From Alphaproteobacteria bacterium (GTDB taxonomy: Bacteria > Pseudomonadota > Alphaproteobacteria > Caulobacterales > Parvularculaceae), in the NCBI GenBank assembly GCA_030433215.1, contig JAUIMC010000006.1, positions 1-64,000 of the forward strand: a stretch of 64,000 nucleotides of DNA, in the 5' to 3' direction. A model generated the notes under the pieces. That model was not told where the DNA came from and ran no database searches. It saw only the letters and a program-made list of their open reading frames with translations. The translations under genes were made by a program, and so were the position numbers. Positions 53,919-62,805 of the stretch are shown here, piece after piece. The stretch's first letter is position 1; each line of letters opens with the position of its first letter.

Positions 53919-53953
53919 TGTTAGGTGCTTTCCTCGAAACGAGGAGAGGTCTG

Positions 53954-54835
53954 ATGCCCTACGATTTACTGGAAACGTTTGAGAATACGGCCGACAAAAA
54001 GCAGACACCCGTTCAGGGAAGACCGCTTTCTGTTGGAACCGGATTTGAGGCGCTGAGTTTCACGCACGCCATGTACTCCGGATTGATGGATCCGCTCATC
54101 ATGGTGGACCACTTCACAATGACAGAACCCACCTTTGGGCCTCATGCCCATGCTGGACTGTCCGCTGTGTCCGTTTTGTTTGAAGATAGCGAAGGCGCGT
54201 TTAGCAACAAAGACAGCCTCGGCAACGACATCGATTTACAACCGGGCGATCTTTATTGGTTGAAAGCGGGGCGCGGCGCCGTGCACGACGAAAAACCTCG
54301 CCCGGGCGCGCGCACTCACGCACTCCAGCTTTTCGTGAACCTGCCAGCGCGTATGAAATATGACGAACCAGAGTCCCTTCATATCAAAAGCTCCGACATG
54401 CCCCAGATCATAGGAACGGGGTATCGCGCGCGCCTAATGCTTGGTCAAAGCGGCGGGCTTAGAGGTGCAACCTCGCCAGCGCTTCCGATGACGATCCTGG
54501 ATGTACATTTGGACGAAGGGGAGTCTTTCGAGCATGAAATCCCATTGGGGCATACCGCCTGGATCTTGTCCGTTGACGGATCAGTGGAGCTGCAAAGCAA
54601 ACAGGCAACCTTGTCGCTCGACGCCGGGTCGTCGGTCGCGATGCGTGCCGAGGAGAAAAACCGACTTCTGATCATCAGCGGAAGATCAACCGCCCATTTC
54701 GTCATTCTTCAGGCTGAACCCCTGCGCGAACCGTTTGTCCAACGCGGGCCATTCGCGATGAGCACAGAACAAGAAGTCGATGCGATGTTTACCGCCTACG
54801 CAGCCGGCAAGCTCGGTTCCATCGACAATGCCTGA
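53954..54835 (+). CDS. Pirin family protein
   Basis: A 293-residue bicupin. The N-terminal part has HFTMTEPTFGPHAHAGLSAVSVLFEDSEG with the metal-binding His cluster, and then GDLYWLKAGRGAVHDEKP, the family's second His/Glu block. Bacterial pirins may be quercetinase-like or act in stress redox control. GAGGAGAGG is just before ATG 53954. It is the first gene of a LysR-linked operon with an NmrA-like protein and a DUF1772 protein. Confidence 0.9.
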   Translation: MPYDLLETFENTADKKQTPVQGRPLSVGTGFEALSFTHAMYSGLMDPLIMVDHFTMTEPTFGPHAHAGLSAVSVLFEDSEGAFSNKDSLGNDIDLQPGDLYWLKAGRGAVHDEKPRPGARTHALQLFVNLPARMKYDEPESLHIKSSDMPQIIGTGYRARLMLGQSGGLRGATSPALPMTILDVHLDEGESFEHEIPLGHTAWILSVDGSVELQSKQATLSLDAGSSVAMRAEEKNRLLIISGRSTAHFVILQAEPLREPFVQRGPFAMSTEQEVDAMFTAYAAGKLGSIDNA

Positions 54836-54877
54836 CTCAAAATTCAATCGTCTCTATCAACTAGAAGGAGCAATCCA

Positions 54878-55723
54878 ATGAACGTACTGCGCCAAGAGAA
54901 AGACCTCACCCTCGTCCTGGGAGGCACTGGTAAAACTGGCCGCCGCGTCGCCGAACGCCTGGAGGCGAAGGGTCATGAGGTGCGTGTCGGGTCACGCTCA
55001 GCAGTCCCGTCATTCGACTGGGACAACCAGAAAGGCTGGGACGCCGCGCTGAAAGATGTGACAGCGGTTTATATCACTTACGCTCCAGATCTAGCCATGC
55101 CCGGCGCCCCTGACGCGATTCAGTCTTTTGTAAATATTGCCAAGCGGCGCGGTGTGAAGCGATTGGTACTGTTGTCAGGGCGCGGGGAAGCAGAGGCCCA
55201 GACTTGCGAACGTATCATCCAGAGCGCCGGTCTTGAATGGACGATCGTCCGGGCGAGCTGGTTCAACCAGAACTTCTCGGAAGGCGCATTCATCGACATG
55301 ATTCTACGCGGCGCGATCACACTACCCGCTGGTGATCAGGTCGAGCCCTTCGTGGACGTGGACGATATCGCAGATGTGGCCGTCGCGGCCCTGACTGAAG
55401 ATCACCACAATGGACAGGTCTATGAAGTCACCGGCCCTCGATTGATGACCCTTGCAGATGTTGCTGCAGCCCTCTCGCGCGCCACGGGCCGCGAAATCGC
55501 CTATGTGGATGTGCCTCACGACGCATTCGTGTCGGAAGTCGCCAGTTCGGGTGCGCCCAAGGACGTTGTCTGGATGCTGGACTATCTCTTTTCCACCGTC
55601 CTCGATGGCCGCAATGCGCACCTCTGTGATGGCGTTCAACGCGCGCTTGGCCGCCCACCCAAGGACTTCGCAGACTATGCACGCGATGTGGCGGCGACCG
55701 GGGTTTGGAAGACAGCCGCATGA
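54878..55723 (+). CDS. NmrA-like NAD(P)-binding protein
   Basis: A 281-residue atypical SDR: LVLGGTGKTGRRVAERL is the nucleotide-binding loop, then YITYAPDLAMPGA and the LVLLSGRGEAEAQT block; the classic YxxxK is absent, as in NmrA/HSCARG proteins that sense or bind NADPH. Members can also be NADPH-quinone reductases. AAGGAG is 7 bases before the ATG at 54878. It lies 42 bases after the pirin gene and 61 before the DUF1772 gene. Confidence 0.88.
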   Translation: MNVLRQEKDLTLVLGGTGKTGRRVAERLEAKGHEVRVGSRSAVPSFDWDNQKGWDAALKDVTAVYITYAPDLAMPGAPDAIQSFVNIAKRRGVKRLVLLSGRGEAEAQTCERIIQSAGLEWTIVRASWFNQNFSEGAFIDMILRGAITLPAGDQVEPFVDVDDIADVAVAALTEDHHNGQVYEVTGPRLMTLADVAAALSRATGREIAYVDVPHDAFVSEVASSGAPKDVVWMLDYLFSTVLDGRNAHLCDGVQRALGRPPKDFADYARDVAATGVWKTAA

Positions 55724-55784
55724 GCCGGAAGCAATGTGCGTTCTTGTCGCCGTCACGCAGTCATAAACACCAGGACACAAATCA

Positions 55785-56288
55785 ATGACCTATGAATGGA
55801 CACTCTATTTTTGCCTTTTTCTGGCGCTCTGGAGCGCTGTGATCGGTGGCGTGTTTTCCGCCTTTTCCGAGTTCATCATGTCCGGTTTGCTAAAAACCGC
55901 GCCCGCGAGCGGCATCGAGGCGATGCAGCACATTAACCGGACCGTGATCAAGACTCAGTTTGTTGCGGGCATTCTGTCAATTGCAATCTTTTCGGTCCTG
56001 TTCGCGCTCTACAGTCTAACCGTATTTGAAGGCACCGCACTTGCGACGCTGATTCTCGCCCCCATTGTTTATCTGCCAACCGTCTTTTTCATGACCATTT
56101 TTGGCAACGTGCCGATGAACAAAAAACTCGAACGTCTTGATCACACCACCGCAAAGGCGGAAGCCTATTGGATAAGATATGGCCGCGACTGGACCCGACT
56201 CAATCACGTGCGGTCGCTGGGCAGCATTCTGACGGCTGGGCTCTACATCATTGCCGCTATCACACTAATTACTAGCGGGCAGGTCTGA
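55785..56288 (+). CDS. DUF1772 family membrane protein
   Basis: A 167-residue protein with four membrane helices. It begins with SAVIGGVFSAFSEFIMSGL and contains MQHINRTVIK and the FGNVPMNKKLERL loop, both typical of DUF1772 (anthrone oxygenase-like) proteins. Its function in this cassette is unknown; fungal homologues oxidise anthrones. The WIRYGRDWTRLNHVRS segment also fits the family. It is the last gene of the LysR-linked cassette. Confidence 0.85.
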   Translation: MTYEWTLYFCLFLALWSAVIGGVFSAFSEFIMSGLLKTAPASGIEAMQHINRTVIKTQFVAGILSIAIFSVLFALYSLTVFEGTALATLILAPIVYLPTVFFMTIFGNVPMNKKLERLDHTTAKAEAYWIRYGRDWTRLNHVRSLGSILTAGLYIIAAITLITSGQV

Positions 56289-56329
56289 TTGTCGGAATTG
56301 CGTACATTGCGCACAGCTAACGGAGAGCC

Positions 56330-56944
56330 CTACTCCGCCACCGCAGCCGCGCCCACTGCGCGCTTATCCCCCGCGGGTTCATAGATGCGCCAGGACCAGT
56401 AGTGGTTGCCGCCTTCGCGTTCGGTGCGTTTCCAGCCGGCGCGCAAAAGGCGCCGGTCGATCATCCAGTTGAGATAGCCGTGGGCGCACAGGAGCACGTC
56501 GCCCTTTTGCGAAAGCGCGTCGAGGCGCGCGGCGATTTCGTCGACCCGCGCCCAGGTCTCGCGGTTGTGCTCGACGCCCGCCGGGGCGTAGCCGAACATC
56601 CAGAAGATGCGCGAGACGACGCCCCAATGGCCGGGTCTCAGTTTCAGGAAATCGGGCAGCGGCGGCGGCGGCAGCGGCGCCTCCACGAACATCGGGTCCG
56701 CCGGCGCCTCGCGCGCGCCGCCGGTCGCCTTGGCCGCCGTCTCGATCGCGCGCGGCAGGGTGGAGGAGAGGACGGTCTTGGCGCCTTCGGCCAGTTTGAT
56801 CAGGCTTTCGGGCGGGCGCTCGTCCGGGTGGAGGCCGCTTTCGTCATAGCGCGCCCACCACTCGCCATATTCCCGCGCCGTGATGGTGACATCACGGGAG
56901 AGATTGGGACGCCCGTGGCGTGCGGTGATGATGCGGCCAGTCAT
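56330..56944 (-). CDS. Histidine phosphatase family protein
   Basis: A 204-residue protein of the phosphoglycerate-mutase-like superfamily. TARHGRP is the catalytic RHG with His near residue 9. SSTLPRAIETAA is the second Arg block and LLCAHGYLNWM contains the second catalytic His. Substrate is unknown. GC-rich sequence resumes here after the AT-richer cassette. Confidence 0.87.
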   Translation of the reverse strand: MTGRIITARHGRPNLSRDVTITAREYGEWWARYDESGLHPDERPPESLIKLAEGAKTVLSSTLPRAIETAAKATGGAREAPADPMFVEAPLPPPPLPDFLKLRPGHWGVVSRIFWMFGYAPAGVEHNRETWARVDEIAARLDALSQKGDVLLCAHGYLNWMIDRRLLRAGWKRTEREGGNHYWSWRIYEPAGDKRAVGAAAVAE

Positions 56945-56991
56945 GGATGATGCGTGCTTGCCTTGCCCTTGCCGCCCTTATGACGCGGTTT

Positions 56992-57921
56992 TCACGCTTC
57001 CATCAAGGCTTTGACATGGGCCGAGGCGCTCGACGCCAGGGCCGGCAGGTCATAGCCGCCTTCCAGTATCGAAATGAGACGCCCCTTGGCCTTGTCCCGG
57101 GCGATGGCGGCGAGTTCGCCGGTCACCCAGGCAAAGTCGTCCTCGGTCAGCTGGAGCCCGCCCAGGGGGTCGGCCCGGTGGGCGTCGAAGCCCGCGGAGA
57201 CGACGATCAGCTCGGGCCCGAAATCGGACAGCGCCGGCAGGAGCGTCTCGCCCCAGGCGCGGCGGAAGGCCTCGCTCCCCTCGCCGCCGGCGAGGGGCGC
57301 GTTGGCGATATTGTCGAAGGCGCCCCGGTCCTCGGCGCGGCCCGTGCCCGGATATTGCGGCCACTCGTGCGAGGAGGCGTAGAAGGCGTTCTCGTCGTCC
57401 CAGAAGGCGGCCTGCGTCCCGTTGCCGTGATGGACGTCGAAGTCGATCACCGCGACGCGCTTCGCGCCATGGGCGGCGCGGGCGTGGAGCGCGGCGATCG
57501 CGGCGCCGTTGAAGAGGCAGAACCCCATGGCGCGCTCGGGCTCGGCATGGTGGCCGGGCGGGCGCGCGGCGATGAAGGCGTTTGTCGCCTCGCCCTTGAA
57601 GACCGCGTCCACCGCGGCGCAGGCGCCGCCCGCGGCGCGCAGGGACGCGTCGAGGGAATGGGGGCCGGCGAAGGTGTCCGCATCGAACTGCGCAAGGCCC
57701 TCCGCCGGCGCGTTGTCCTCGATCAGTTCGCGAAAGCGCGCCGAGTGGACAAGCTCCACCTGATCGGCGCCGGCGCGCGGCGGCGTGCGCCGTTCGAGCG
57801 AAGCAAAATCCCCGAGGCCCAGCGCCTTTTCGACGGCGGCGTAGCGGCCGGGATGCTCCACATGGCCGGGCGGGACCTCATGGGCCCCGAAGGAAGCGTG
57901 GGTGTAAAGAAGCGTGGTCAT
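56992..57921 (-). CDS. Histone deacetylase-like (class II, acetylpolyamine/acetoin-type) protein
   Basis: A 309-residue deacetylase-superfamily enzyme. ARPPGHHAEPERAMGFC has the two active-site His, IDFDVHHGNGTQ the zinc Asp/His set, and SAGFDAHRADPLGGL the last Asp with charge relay. Bacterial members deacetylate polyamines or other small molecules; substrate is unknown. It is 47 bases from the histidine phosphatase on the same strand. Confidence 0.9.
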   Translation of the reverse strand: MTTLLYTHASFGAHEVPPGHVEHPGRYAAVEKALGLGDFASLERRTPPRAGADQVELVHSARFRELIEDNAPAEGLAQFDADTFAGPHSLDASLRAAGGACAAVDAVFKGEATNAFIAARPPGHHAEPERAMGFCLFNGAAIAALHARAAHGAKRVAVIDFDVHHGNGTQAAFWDDENAFYASSHEWPQYPGTGRAEDRGAFDNIANAPLAGGEGSEAFRRAWGETLLPALSDFGPELIVVSAGFDAHRADPLGGLQLTEDDFAWVTGELAAIARDKAKGRLISILEGGYDLPALASSASAHVKALMEA

Positions 57922-58196
57922 AGGTTCACCATACCGGCGCGCGCGCGCTTTGGAAACGCGCCTAAGAGCGGATTTGAAAATCGCCGCCGGGCTCCGGCGC
58001 CGCCGCTTCCTGCGTCTTCACGGCCGCAACACGCGCGGCGCGCGGGCCCGTGCGGCAGTCCGCCAGCATGGCGTCGACCGCGCCCGCAGGTCCGGAAAAG
58101 ACGGCCCCGTCATCTGCTGCGCCGGATCGGAGTCTAGAGACTTGTCAGGGACGGCAAAAGCGGCTTTGCATTCACCCCAAGGAAAGGATCCCGCCC

Positions 58197-58424
58197 ATGC
58201 CGCAATTCGACATGATCGTCATCGACCCGGAGCGCGCGAAAGGCGCCGAGATCGAAGCGCACACCGCCGGCAAGCCCCTGCGCGAAGGCGGCGGCGACGA
58301 GACCTATCGCTGCGGCGGCTGCAAGACGAAGCTCCTCGTCAATGTCGCCCATCACGACGCCCATGGCGCAGTGATCAAATGCGGCAAATGCGGCAAGATC
58401 AATATCGAGCCGCATCACCACTAG
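58197..58424 (+). CDS. Small zinc-ribbon protein
   Basis: A 75-residue protein with two CxxC pairs, YRCGGCKTKL and IKCGKCGKIN, about 25 residues apart, so a zinc ribbon is likely. AAGGAAAGGA precedes ATG 58197. An His-rich end (EPHHH) follows. No family is recognised. The MOSC gene is convergent, 3 bases beyond its stop. Confidence 0.7.
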   Translation: MPQFDMIVIDPERAKGAEIEAHTAGKPLREGGGDETYRCGGCKTKLLVNVAHHDAHGAVIKCGKCGKINIEPHHH

Positions 58425-58427
58425 CGC

Positions 58428-59237
58428 TTAGAAAGCCTCAACGCTGTCGCCGACGGCGATCTCGCCGAGCGCGCGCGGCACGGCGTTCATGCCGAAGATG
58501 ACGCCCTTGATGCGCGGGTCGGTGGAGCGGTGAATGCGCGCCAAGGCGGCGATGGGCTCCTTGCTCTCGCGCGCGCCGGTGCGTTGATCCGTGAGCGTCA
58601 CAATGCAGCGGTCGCAAGGTTTGACGAGATCGAGCTCGACATCGCCGATCTTCAGCTTGCGCCAATTGTCTTCCGGCCAGTCCTCGTCGCACTCGACGAC
58701 GATGTTCGGGCGAAACCGCGCCATGGGCACCGGCGCGCCGCCATGGGCTTCGATGTCGCGATTGAGCGCCGCCAGCGAGCCCGTACTCGTCACCAGGATG
58801 GGATAGGCGTCGGCGAAACTCACCGGCGCCGGCGAGGCGGTCCACACGCTTTCCTTCAAGCGCTGCGCCTTGTCGTCCATGAAGACGAGATGCGCCTCTT
58901 CCCCGAGGAGGCCGGAAAGAAAGGCTGAGGCCTCCGGCGCGCAGGCGGCGCTGACGGCCGCATCCCAGACGACGACGTCGCGGCGTTCCGCCCCGCCGGG
59001 CCGCGCCGCCTCAATGCTCCCGCCGCCCTCGACGGACAAGGCGAGCCCCGCTGGCGTCACCGCCGCAGAGACGGTCGCCAGCTTCGGGCGCCCCCGCTGG
59101 GTCATGAACTTGCCGTGGCCATCCACCACCATCCAGCGCCGGTCGTGTTCAAAGCCGCGCGGCTCGACCCGGGCGCGCGTCAGATCGACCGCGCGCATGG
59201 CCTTTACGGGGTGAATGTGAAGAGAGGCGACGCGCAC
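58428..59237 (-). CDS. MOSC domain protein (MOCOS C-terminal type)
   Basis: A 269-residue protein with an N-terminal beta-barrel MOSC_N domain (LHIHPVKAMRAVDL, FEHDRRWMVVD) and the MOSC domain with FRPNIVVECDEDWPEDNW and KPCDRCIVTLTDQRTG (the conserved Cys). Relatives include YcbX and mARC, which reduce N-hydroxylated compounds with a molybdenum cofactor. A fitting ferredoxin domain is absent, so it would use a separate electron donor. It is 3 bases from the SDR gene on the same strand. Confidence 0.88.
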   Translation of the reverse strand: MRVASLHIHPVKAMRAVDLTRARVEPRGFEHDRRWMVVDGHGKFMTQRGRPKLATVSAAVTPAGLALSVEGGGSIEAARPGGAERRDVVVWDAAVSAACAPEASAFLSGLLGEEAHLVFMDDKAQRLKESVWTASPAPVSFADAYPILVTSTGSLAALNRDIEAHGGAPVPMARFRPNIVVECDEDWPEDNWRKLKIGDVELDLVKPCDRCIVTLTDQRTGARESKEPIAALARIHRSTDPRIKGVIFGMNAVPRALGEIAVGDSVEAF

Positions 59238-59240
59238 CGC

Positions 59241-60122
59241 TTATTCCAGCATGCCTTTCATCATGGTTTCCGCGACGCCCGGCGGCGGCGTGGAGTTGTC
59301 GGGCACAAAGAAATCGGGCGCGAGCTTTTTCGAGGGATCGACGCGATATTTCTCGAAATCCGTGACGCCGTTTTCGTAGAGAAGTTCATCGTCGATGATG
59401 AAATTGCCGGTGAAGTCTTTCGCCGGTTTCGTCAGGATCAGATGCGCGGCGTCGGCGAGAATCTCCGGCGTGCGCGAGGCCTGCATCATCGCGTCGCCGC
59501 CGAGCGCGAATTTCACCGCCGCGGTTGCAATGGCGGTGCGCGGCCAGAGCGCGTTGAAGGCGATCCCCTGGCTCGCAAACTCCGCCGCCATGCCGAGCAC
59601 GCACATGGACATGCCGTATTTCGCCATGGTGTAGGCGGTGTGGCCCGCGAACCATTTCGGGCTCATGTCGAGCGGCGGCGACAGCATCAAAACATGCGGA
59701 TTGTCGGATTTTTTGAGATGCGGAATGCAGGTTTTCGACGTTAAAAACGTGCCGCGCGCATTGACCGAATGCATCAGGTCCCAGCGCTTCATTTCCGTCG
59801 CTTCGGTGCCCGTGAGGGAAATCGCCGAGGCGTTGTTGATGCAGATATCGAGCCCGCCGAATTTTTCGACCGTTTGCGCCACCGCCGCCGCAACCTGATC
59901 CTCGTAACGAATGTCGCAGATGATCGGCAGGGCCTTGCCGCCCGCCGCCTCGATCTCCTCGGCCGCAGTGTAGATGGTGCCCGGCAGATGCTTGTGGGGC
60001 TCGGCTGATTTCGCCGCGATGGCGACATTGGCGCCGTCTTTCGCGGCTTTCAGCGCAATCGCCAGACCGATGCCCCGGCTCGCGCCGGTGATGAACAGGG
60101 TTTTGTTTTTCAAGCTTGTCAT
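59241..60122 (-). CDS. SDR family oxidoreductase, HSDL2-like
   Basis: A 293-residue SDR with FITGASRGIGLAIALKAA near the start, NNASAIS, and the TAYTMAKYGMSM active-site Tyr-x3-Lys. The long insertion SAEPHKHLPGTIYTAAEEIEAAGG and the C-terminal FIIDDELLYENGVTDFEKYRVDP are characteristic of hydroxysteroid dehydrogenase-like 2 proteins. Substrate is unknown. It precedes and is likely co-transcribed with the MOSC gene. Confidence 0.87.
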   Translation of the reverse strand: MTSLKNKTLFITGASRGIGLAIALKAAKDGANVAIAAKSAEPHKHLPGTIYTAAEEIEAAGGKALPIICDIRYEDQVAAAVAQTVEKFGGLDICINNASAISLTGTEATEMKRWDLMHSVNARGTFLTSKTCIPHLKKSDNPHVLMLSPPLDMSPKWFAGHTAYTMAKYGMSMCVLGMAAEFASQGIAFNALWPRTAIATAAVKFALGGDAMMQASRTPEILADAAHLILTKPAKDFTGNFIIDDELLYENGVTDFEKYRVDPSKKLAPDFFVPDNSTPPPGVAETMMKGMLE

Positions 60123-60190
60123 AGGGCCGCCTCCTCGCGGGAGATAAGACTAGACCTCCCGCCCGGCCATGCAACACAAATTGGCGCCCG

Positions 60191-60409
60191 CTACGGCGCC
60201 TCCTTCATGCAGCAGCAGCCGACGGCGCAGCGCGCTTCGTCCAGCGATTTGACGCGCACGATCTTGCCGCTTCGCCCGCCCGGACTGAGGGCCGTGTTCG
60301 ACAGGCCGATCGCAACATGATCTTCGATGATGGCCGAACCGACGCCATGCGCGTCCAGATGGTCCTTGATTTCAGCCAACAACGAAACGTCGCGCGACTC
60401 ATCGAACAT
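60191..60409 (-). CDS. Small Cys-rich protein, unknown
   Basis: A 72-residue protein with a helical N-terminus (MFDESRDVSLLAEIKDHLDAHGV) and a C-terminal Cys cluster, CAVGCCCMKE, which could bind a metal. AGGAAAGAG precedes ATG 60409. No family is recognised. Frame-open sequence further upstream lacks an RBS. An AT-rich 169-base gap lies upstream and may hold its promoter. Confidence 0.6.
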   Translation of the reverse strand: MFDESRDVSLLAEIKDHLDAHGVGSAIIEDHVAIGLSNTALSPGGRSGKIVRVKSLDEARCAVGCCCMKEAP

Positions 60410-60578
60410 TCTCTTTCCTTTCTTGTGAGACGGATTTTTTAGAAACGATGCCAGCGGACTTACACAAAGGAAAACGGGATGCGCAATAAACAAATTTGTC
60501 ATGCGGTTGCGAAAAACGATTTTTCTTCATGCGCAAAACAAAATTCAAAAACGCACGGGCGAAAGTGTATCGCGAGTC

Positions 60579-61529
60579 TCAAAATGAGTTTTCCACATCA
60601 GCGCAAGCGCGATAACTGACAGTAAGAATGTCGATGCGCGGCGGCGCACGAAACCGCATGGGAAGACCGCTCATGCCCGTTCCCGAAGTGGTGAAAATCG
60701 AAACGCCCGCTTCCTCGCGCAAGCCGTATGCACTGTCGCCGCAAACGCCGGTGATCACGCAAGTCAACAATGGCAGTTGAATCTGACCGCCATGCGTGTG
60801 GCCGCCGATCAGCAAATCGGCGCGCATGCCGGGGCGGAACTTTTCAATCGTCGTCGGGTTATGGGTCAGCACCAGTCTCGGGCGCCGCCTATGCTCGGTC
60901 AGGAGCGACAGATCCTGCATACGCCCCCACTTGTCGGACAGACCAACGAGCTCGAACTCGAAACCGTCGCCGGAAACCTTCACGGACTTATTCTCGATCA
61001 GCGTCACGCCAGCCCTGGGCAAGGCGCTGTTCAGGGCTTCGCTTACATCCGGGCCCGGCAGGCCGATATCGTGATTGCCGAGCACGGCGTAAACGGGCGC
61101 GCGCATGACCGTGAACGGCGCAAAGGTCTGTTCGAGTTTCTCCGTATCAGGAAAATAGATAAAATCTCCGGCGATCAGAACGAGATCGGGATTGGCCGCC
61201 TCAAGTCGCGCCGAAATCCGGCGGACGGGCATAGCGTTGGCGAACAGGCCGGCGTGAATGTCGGAAACGACGGCGATCCGCGCCGCACCTTTTTCGTCCG
61301 CACAGGATTTCAGCGCGATGTCATGGTCCGCGGCGAGCAGAATGCGCGGTTCGACAAAACGCCCATAGGCGATGCAGGAGGCTGCGATCAGGCAGGCGGC
61401 GGCGGCGAGACGCAGCGCGCCCTTCCGGCGCACAGCCAGCCAGAGCAATAGCGCCGCCGCCGGAAAATAGAGATAGCTTGCGTAATAAACGCCGAGCTTG
61501 ATGTATTCGAGGACGCCGAGGTCAGCCAT
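60579..61529 (-). CDS. Calcineurin-like metallophosphoesterase with N-terminal membrane helices
   Basis: A 316-residue protein. Two N-terminal hydrophobic helices (about 10-30 and 40-57) are followed by the phosphoesterase metal motifs VVSDIHAG, AGDFIY, LGNHDIG, THNP and GGHTHGGQI. This is the YkuE/YaeI-like group, which may process phospholipids or UDP-sugar lipids at the periplasmic face. Substrate unknown. Start ATG 61529. Confidence 0.9.
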   Translation of the reverse strand: MADLGVLEYIKLGVYYASYLYFPAAALLLWLAVRRKGALRLAAAACLIAASCIAYGRFVEPRILLAADHDIALKSCADEKGAARIAVVSDIHAGLFANAMPVRRISARLEAANPDLVLIAGDFIYFPDTEKLEQTFAPFTVMRAPVYAVLGNHDIGLPGPDVSEALNSALPRAGVTLIENKSVKVSGDGFEFELVGLSDKWGRMQDLSLLTEHRRRPRLVLTHNPTTIEKFRPGMRADLLIGGHTHGGQIQLPLLTCVITGVCGDSAYGLREEAGVSIFTTSGTGMSGLPMRFRAPPRIDILTVSYRACADVENSF

Positions 61530-61596
61530 GCGCCGCGATTAGCATGCCTTTACGACAGCATCGCGGCGCAATCGGACCGTTTTCGGGATCAACCGT

Positions 61597-62805
61597 CTAG
61601 AACTTCCGCCTTCTGCGCGCGTCTTCGACCTCTTCCCAGACGCGCAGCGCATTGGCGCCGAGAATTTTCTCGATCGCCGACTCGTCATAGCCGCGCGTTA
61701 AAAGCCCGTCGATAATCACCGGATAGGTCGAGACGTCCTTGAGGCCGGTCGGCAGGGTGTCGCCGACGCCGTCATAATCGGTGCCAAGCCCCACATGATC
61801 GATCCCGGCCAGTTCCACGGCCCGGTCGATATGGTCGAGCACCTGCTCAAGCGTCGCGAAGGGATAAGGATTGTCGGAAAGCCAGGCAGCCATGAAAGCC
61901 TGCCTTTCGGCGCCCGTCATCTCGCGGCCAAGGCGTTCTTCCTCCGCCTCGCGCGCCGCGCCCATGGGTTCGTTGAAGTTGTTGGCGGCCTCGTTGAGAA
62001 AGGTTGAGCCGATGGCGATCATGATGACGCCGCCATTTTCGCCGATTTTCGTGGCGAGTTCATCGGGCAGATTGCGCTCCCAGCCCGGCGTGAAGTGACG
62101 CAGCGACGAGTGCGACGCGATCACCGGCGCGCGCGTCGTCGCCAGAACGTCCTCGATGGCGGCGTCGGACAAGTGGCTGACATCGACCATGATGCCGAGA
62201 TCGTTCATGGCGCGAACGACTTCGAAACCGAAGGGCGAAAGCCCGCCCCAGCGCTTTTCTTCATCGTAGGAGGAATCGGAAATATGATTCGAGCGCGAAT
62301 GCGCCAGCGTCACGTAACGCACGCCGCGGTCGTAGAAATGTTTGAGATTGGCGAGATCGCCTTCGATGGGCGCACCATTCTCCATGCCGAGCGGCAGGGC
62401 GATCTTGCCTTCCTCGAAGATCCGGCGGACGTCTTTCGGGCTGTAGGCGATTTCGAACTTGTCGGGATATTGCGCCTCGACCCCTTCCATCAGGCCGATC
62501 AGGATATCCGCGCGCGCCTTGGCGCCGCCGACGGGCTCATATTGCGCCGACACGTAAATCGACATGAAGGGCGCGTCGAGCCCGCCTTTTTTGGCGCGCT
62601 CATAATCGAAGTCCACGGTCTTCTCGCCGGACGCGAGGTCGCCGCCGCCGTCCGCGACGGTCGAGGGCGCGTCCACATGGCCGTCGACGATCACATATTT
62701 ATGGGCGATCTCGACGGCTTGCTCCGATGGCGCGTCCTGAGCATGACCCAGGGCCGGAACGAGGGCGATCACGGATGCGGCGAGAAGGGCTGCGGATGTC
62801 TTCAT
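61597..62805 (-). CDS. Membrane dipeptidase (peptidase M19), secreted
   Basis: A 402-residue protein with signal peptide (MKTSAALLAASVIALVPALGHAQ). The M19 zinc residues are in VDGHVDAPS, DVSHLSD, SHSSLRHF and LGTDYDG. It hydrolyses dipeptides, including some containing a D-residue or a beta-lactam-like amide. It is probably periplasmic. ATG 62805 is followed directly by the signal, so an upstream extension is rejected. Divergent from the MFS gene. Confidence 0.9.
   Translation of the reverse strand: MKTSAALLAASVIALVPALGHAQDAPSEQAVEIAHKYVIVDGHVDAPSTVADGGGDLASGEKTVDFDYERAKKGGLDAPFMSIYVSAQYEPVGGAKARADILIGLMEGVEAQYPDKFEIAYSPKDVRRIFEEGKIALPLGMENGAPIEGDLANLKHFYDRGVRYVTLAHSRSNHISDSSYDEEKRWGGLSPFGFEVVRAMNDLGIMVDVSHLSDAAIEDVLATTRAPVIASHSSLRHFTPGWERNLPDELATKIGENGGVIMIAIGSTFLNEAANNFNEPMGAAREAEEERLGREMTGAERQAFMAAWLSDNPYPFATLEQVLDHIDRAVELAGIDHVGLGTDYDGVGDTLPTGLKDVSTYPVIIDGLLTRGYDESAIEKILGANALRVWEEVEDARRRRKF

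Noticed and set aside
57914-58501. Plus-strand Arg-rich frame between the deacetylase and zinc-ribbon genes
   Set aside because: Runs through the zinc-ribbon gene in another frame and has no domain; the zinc-ribbon ORF has an RBS and paired CxxC motifs.
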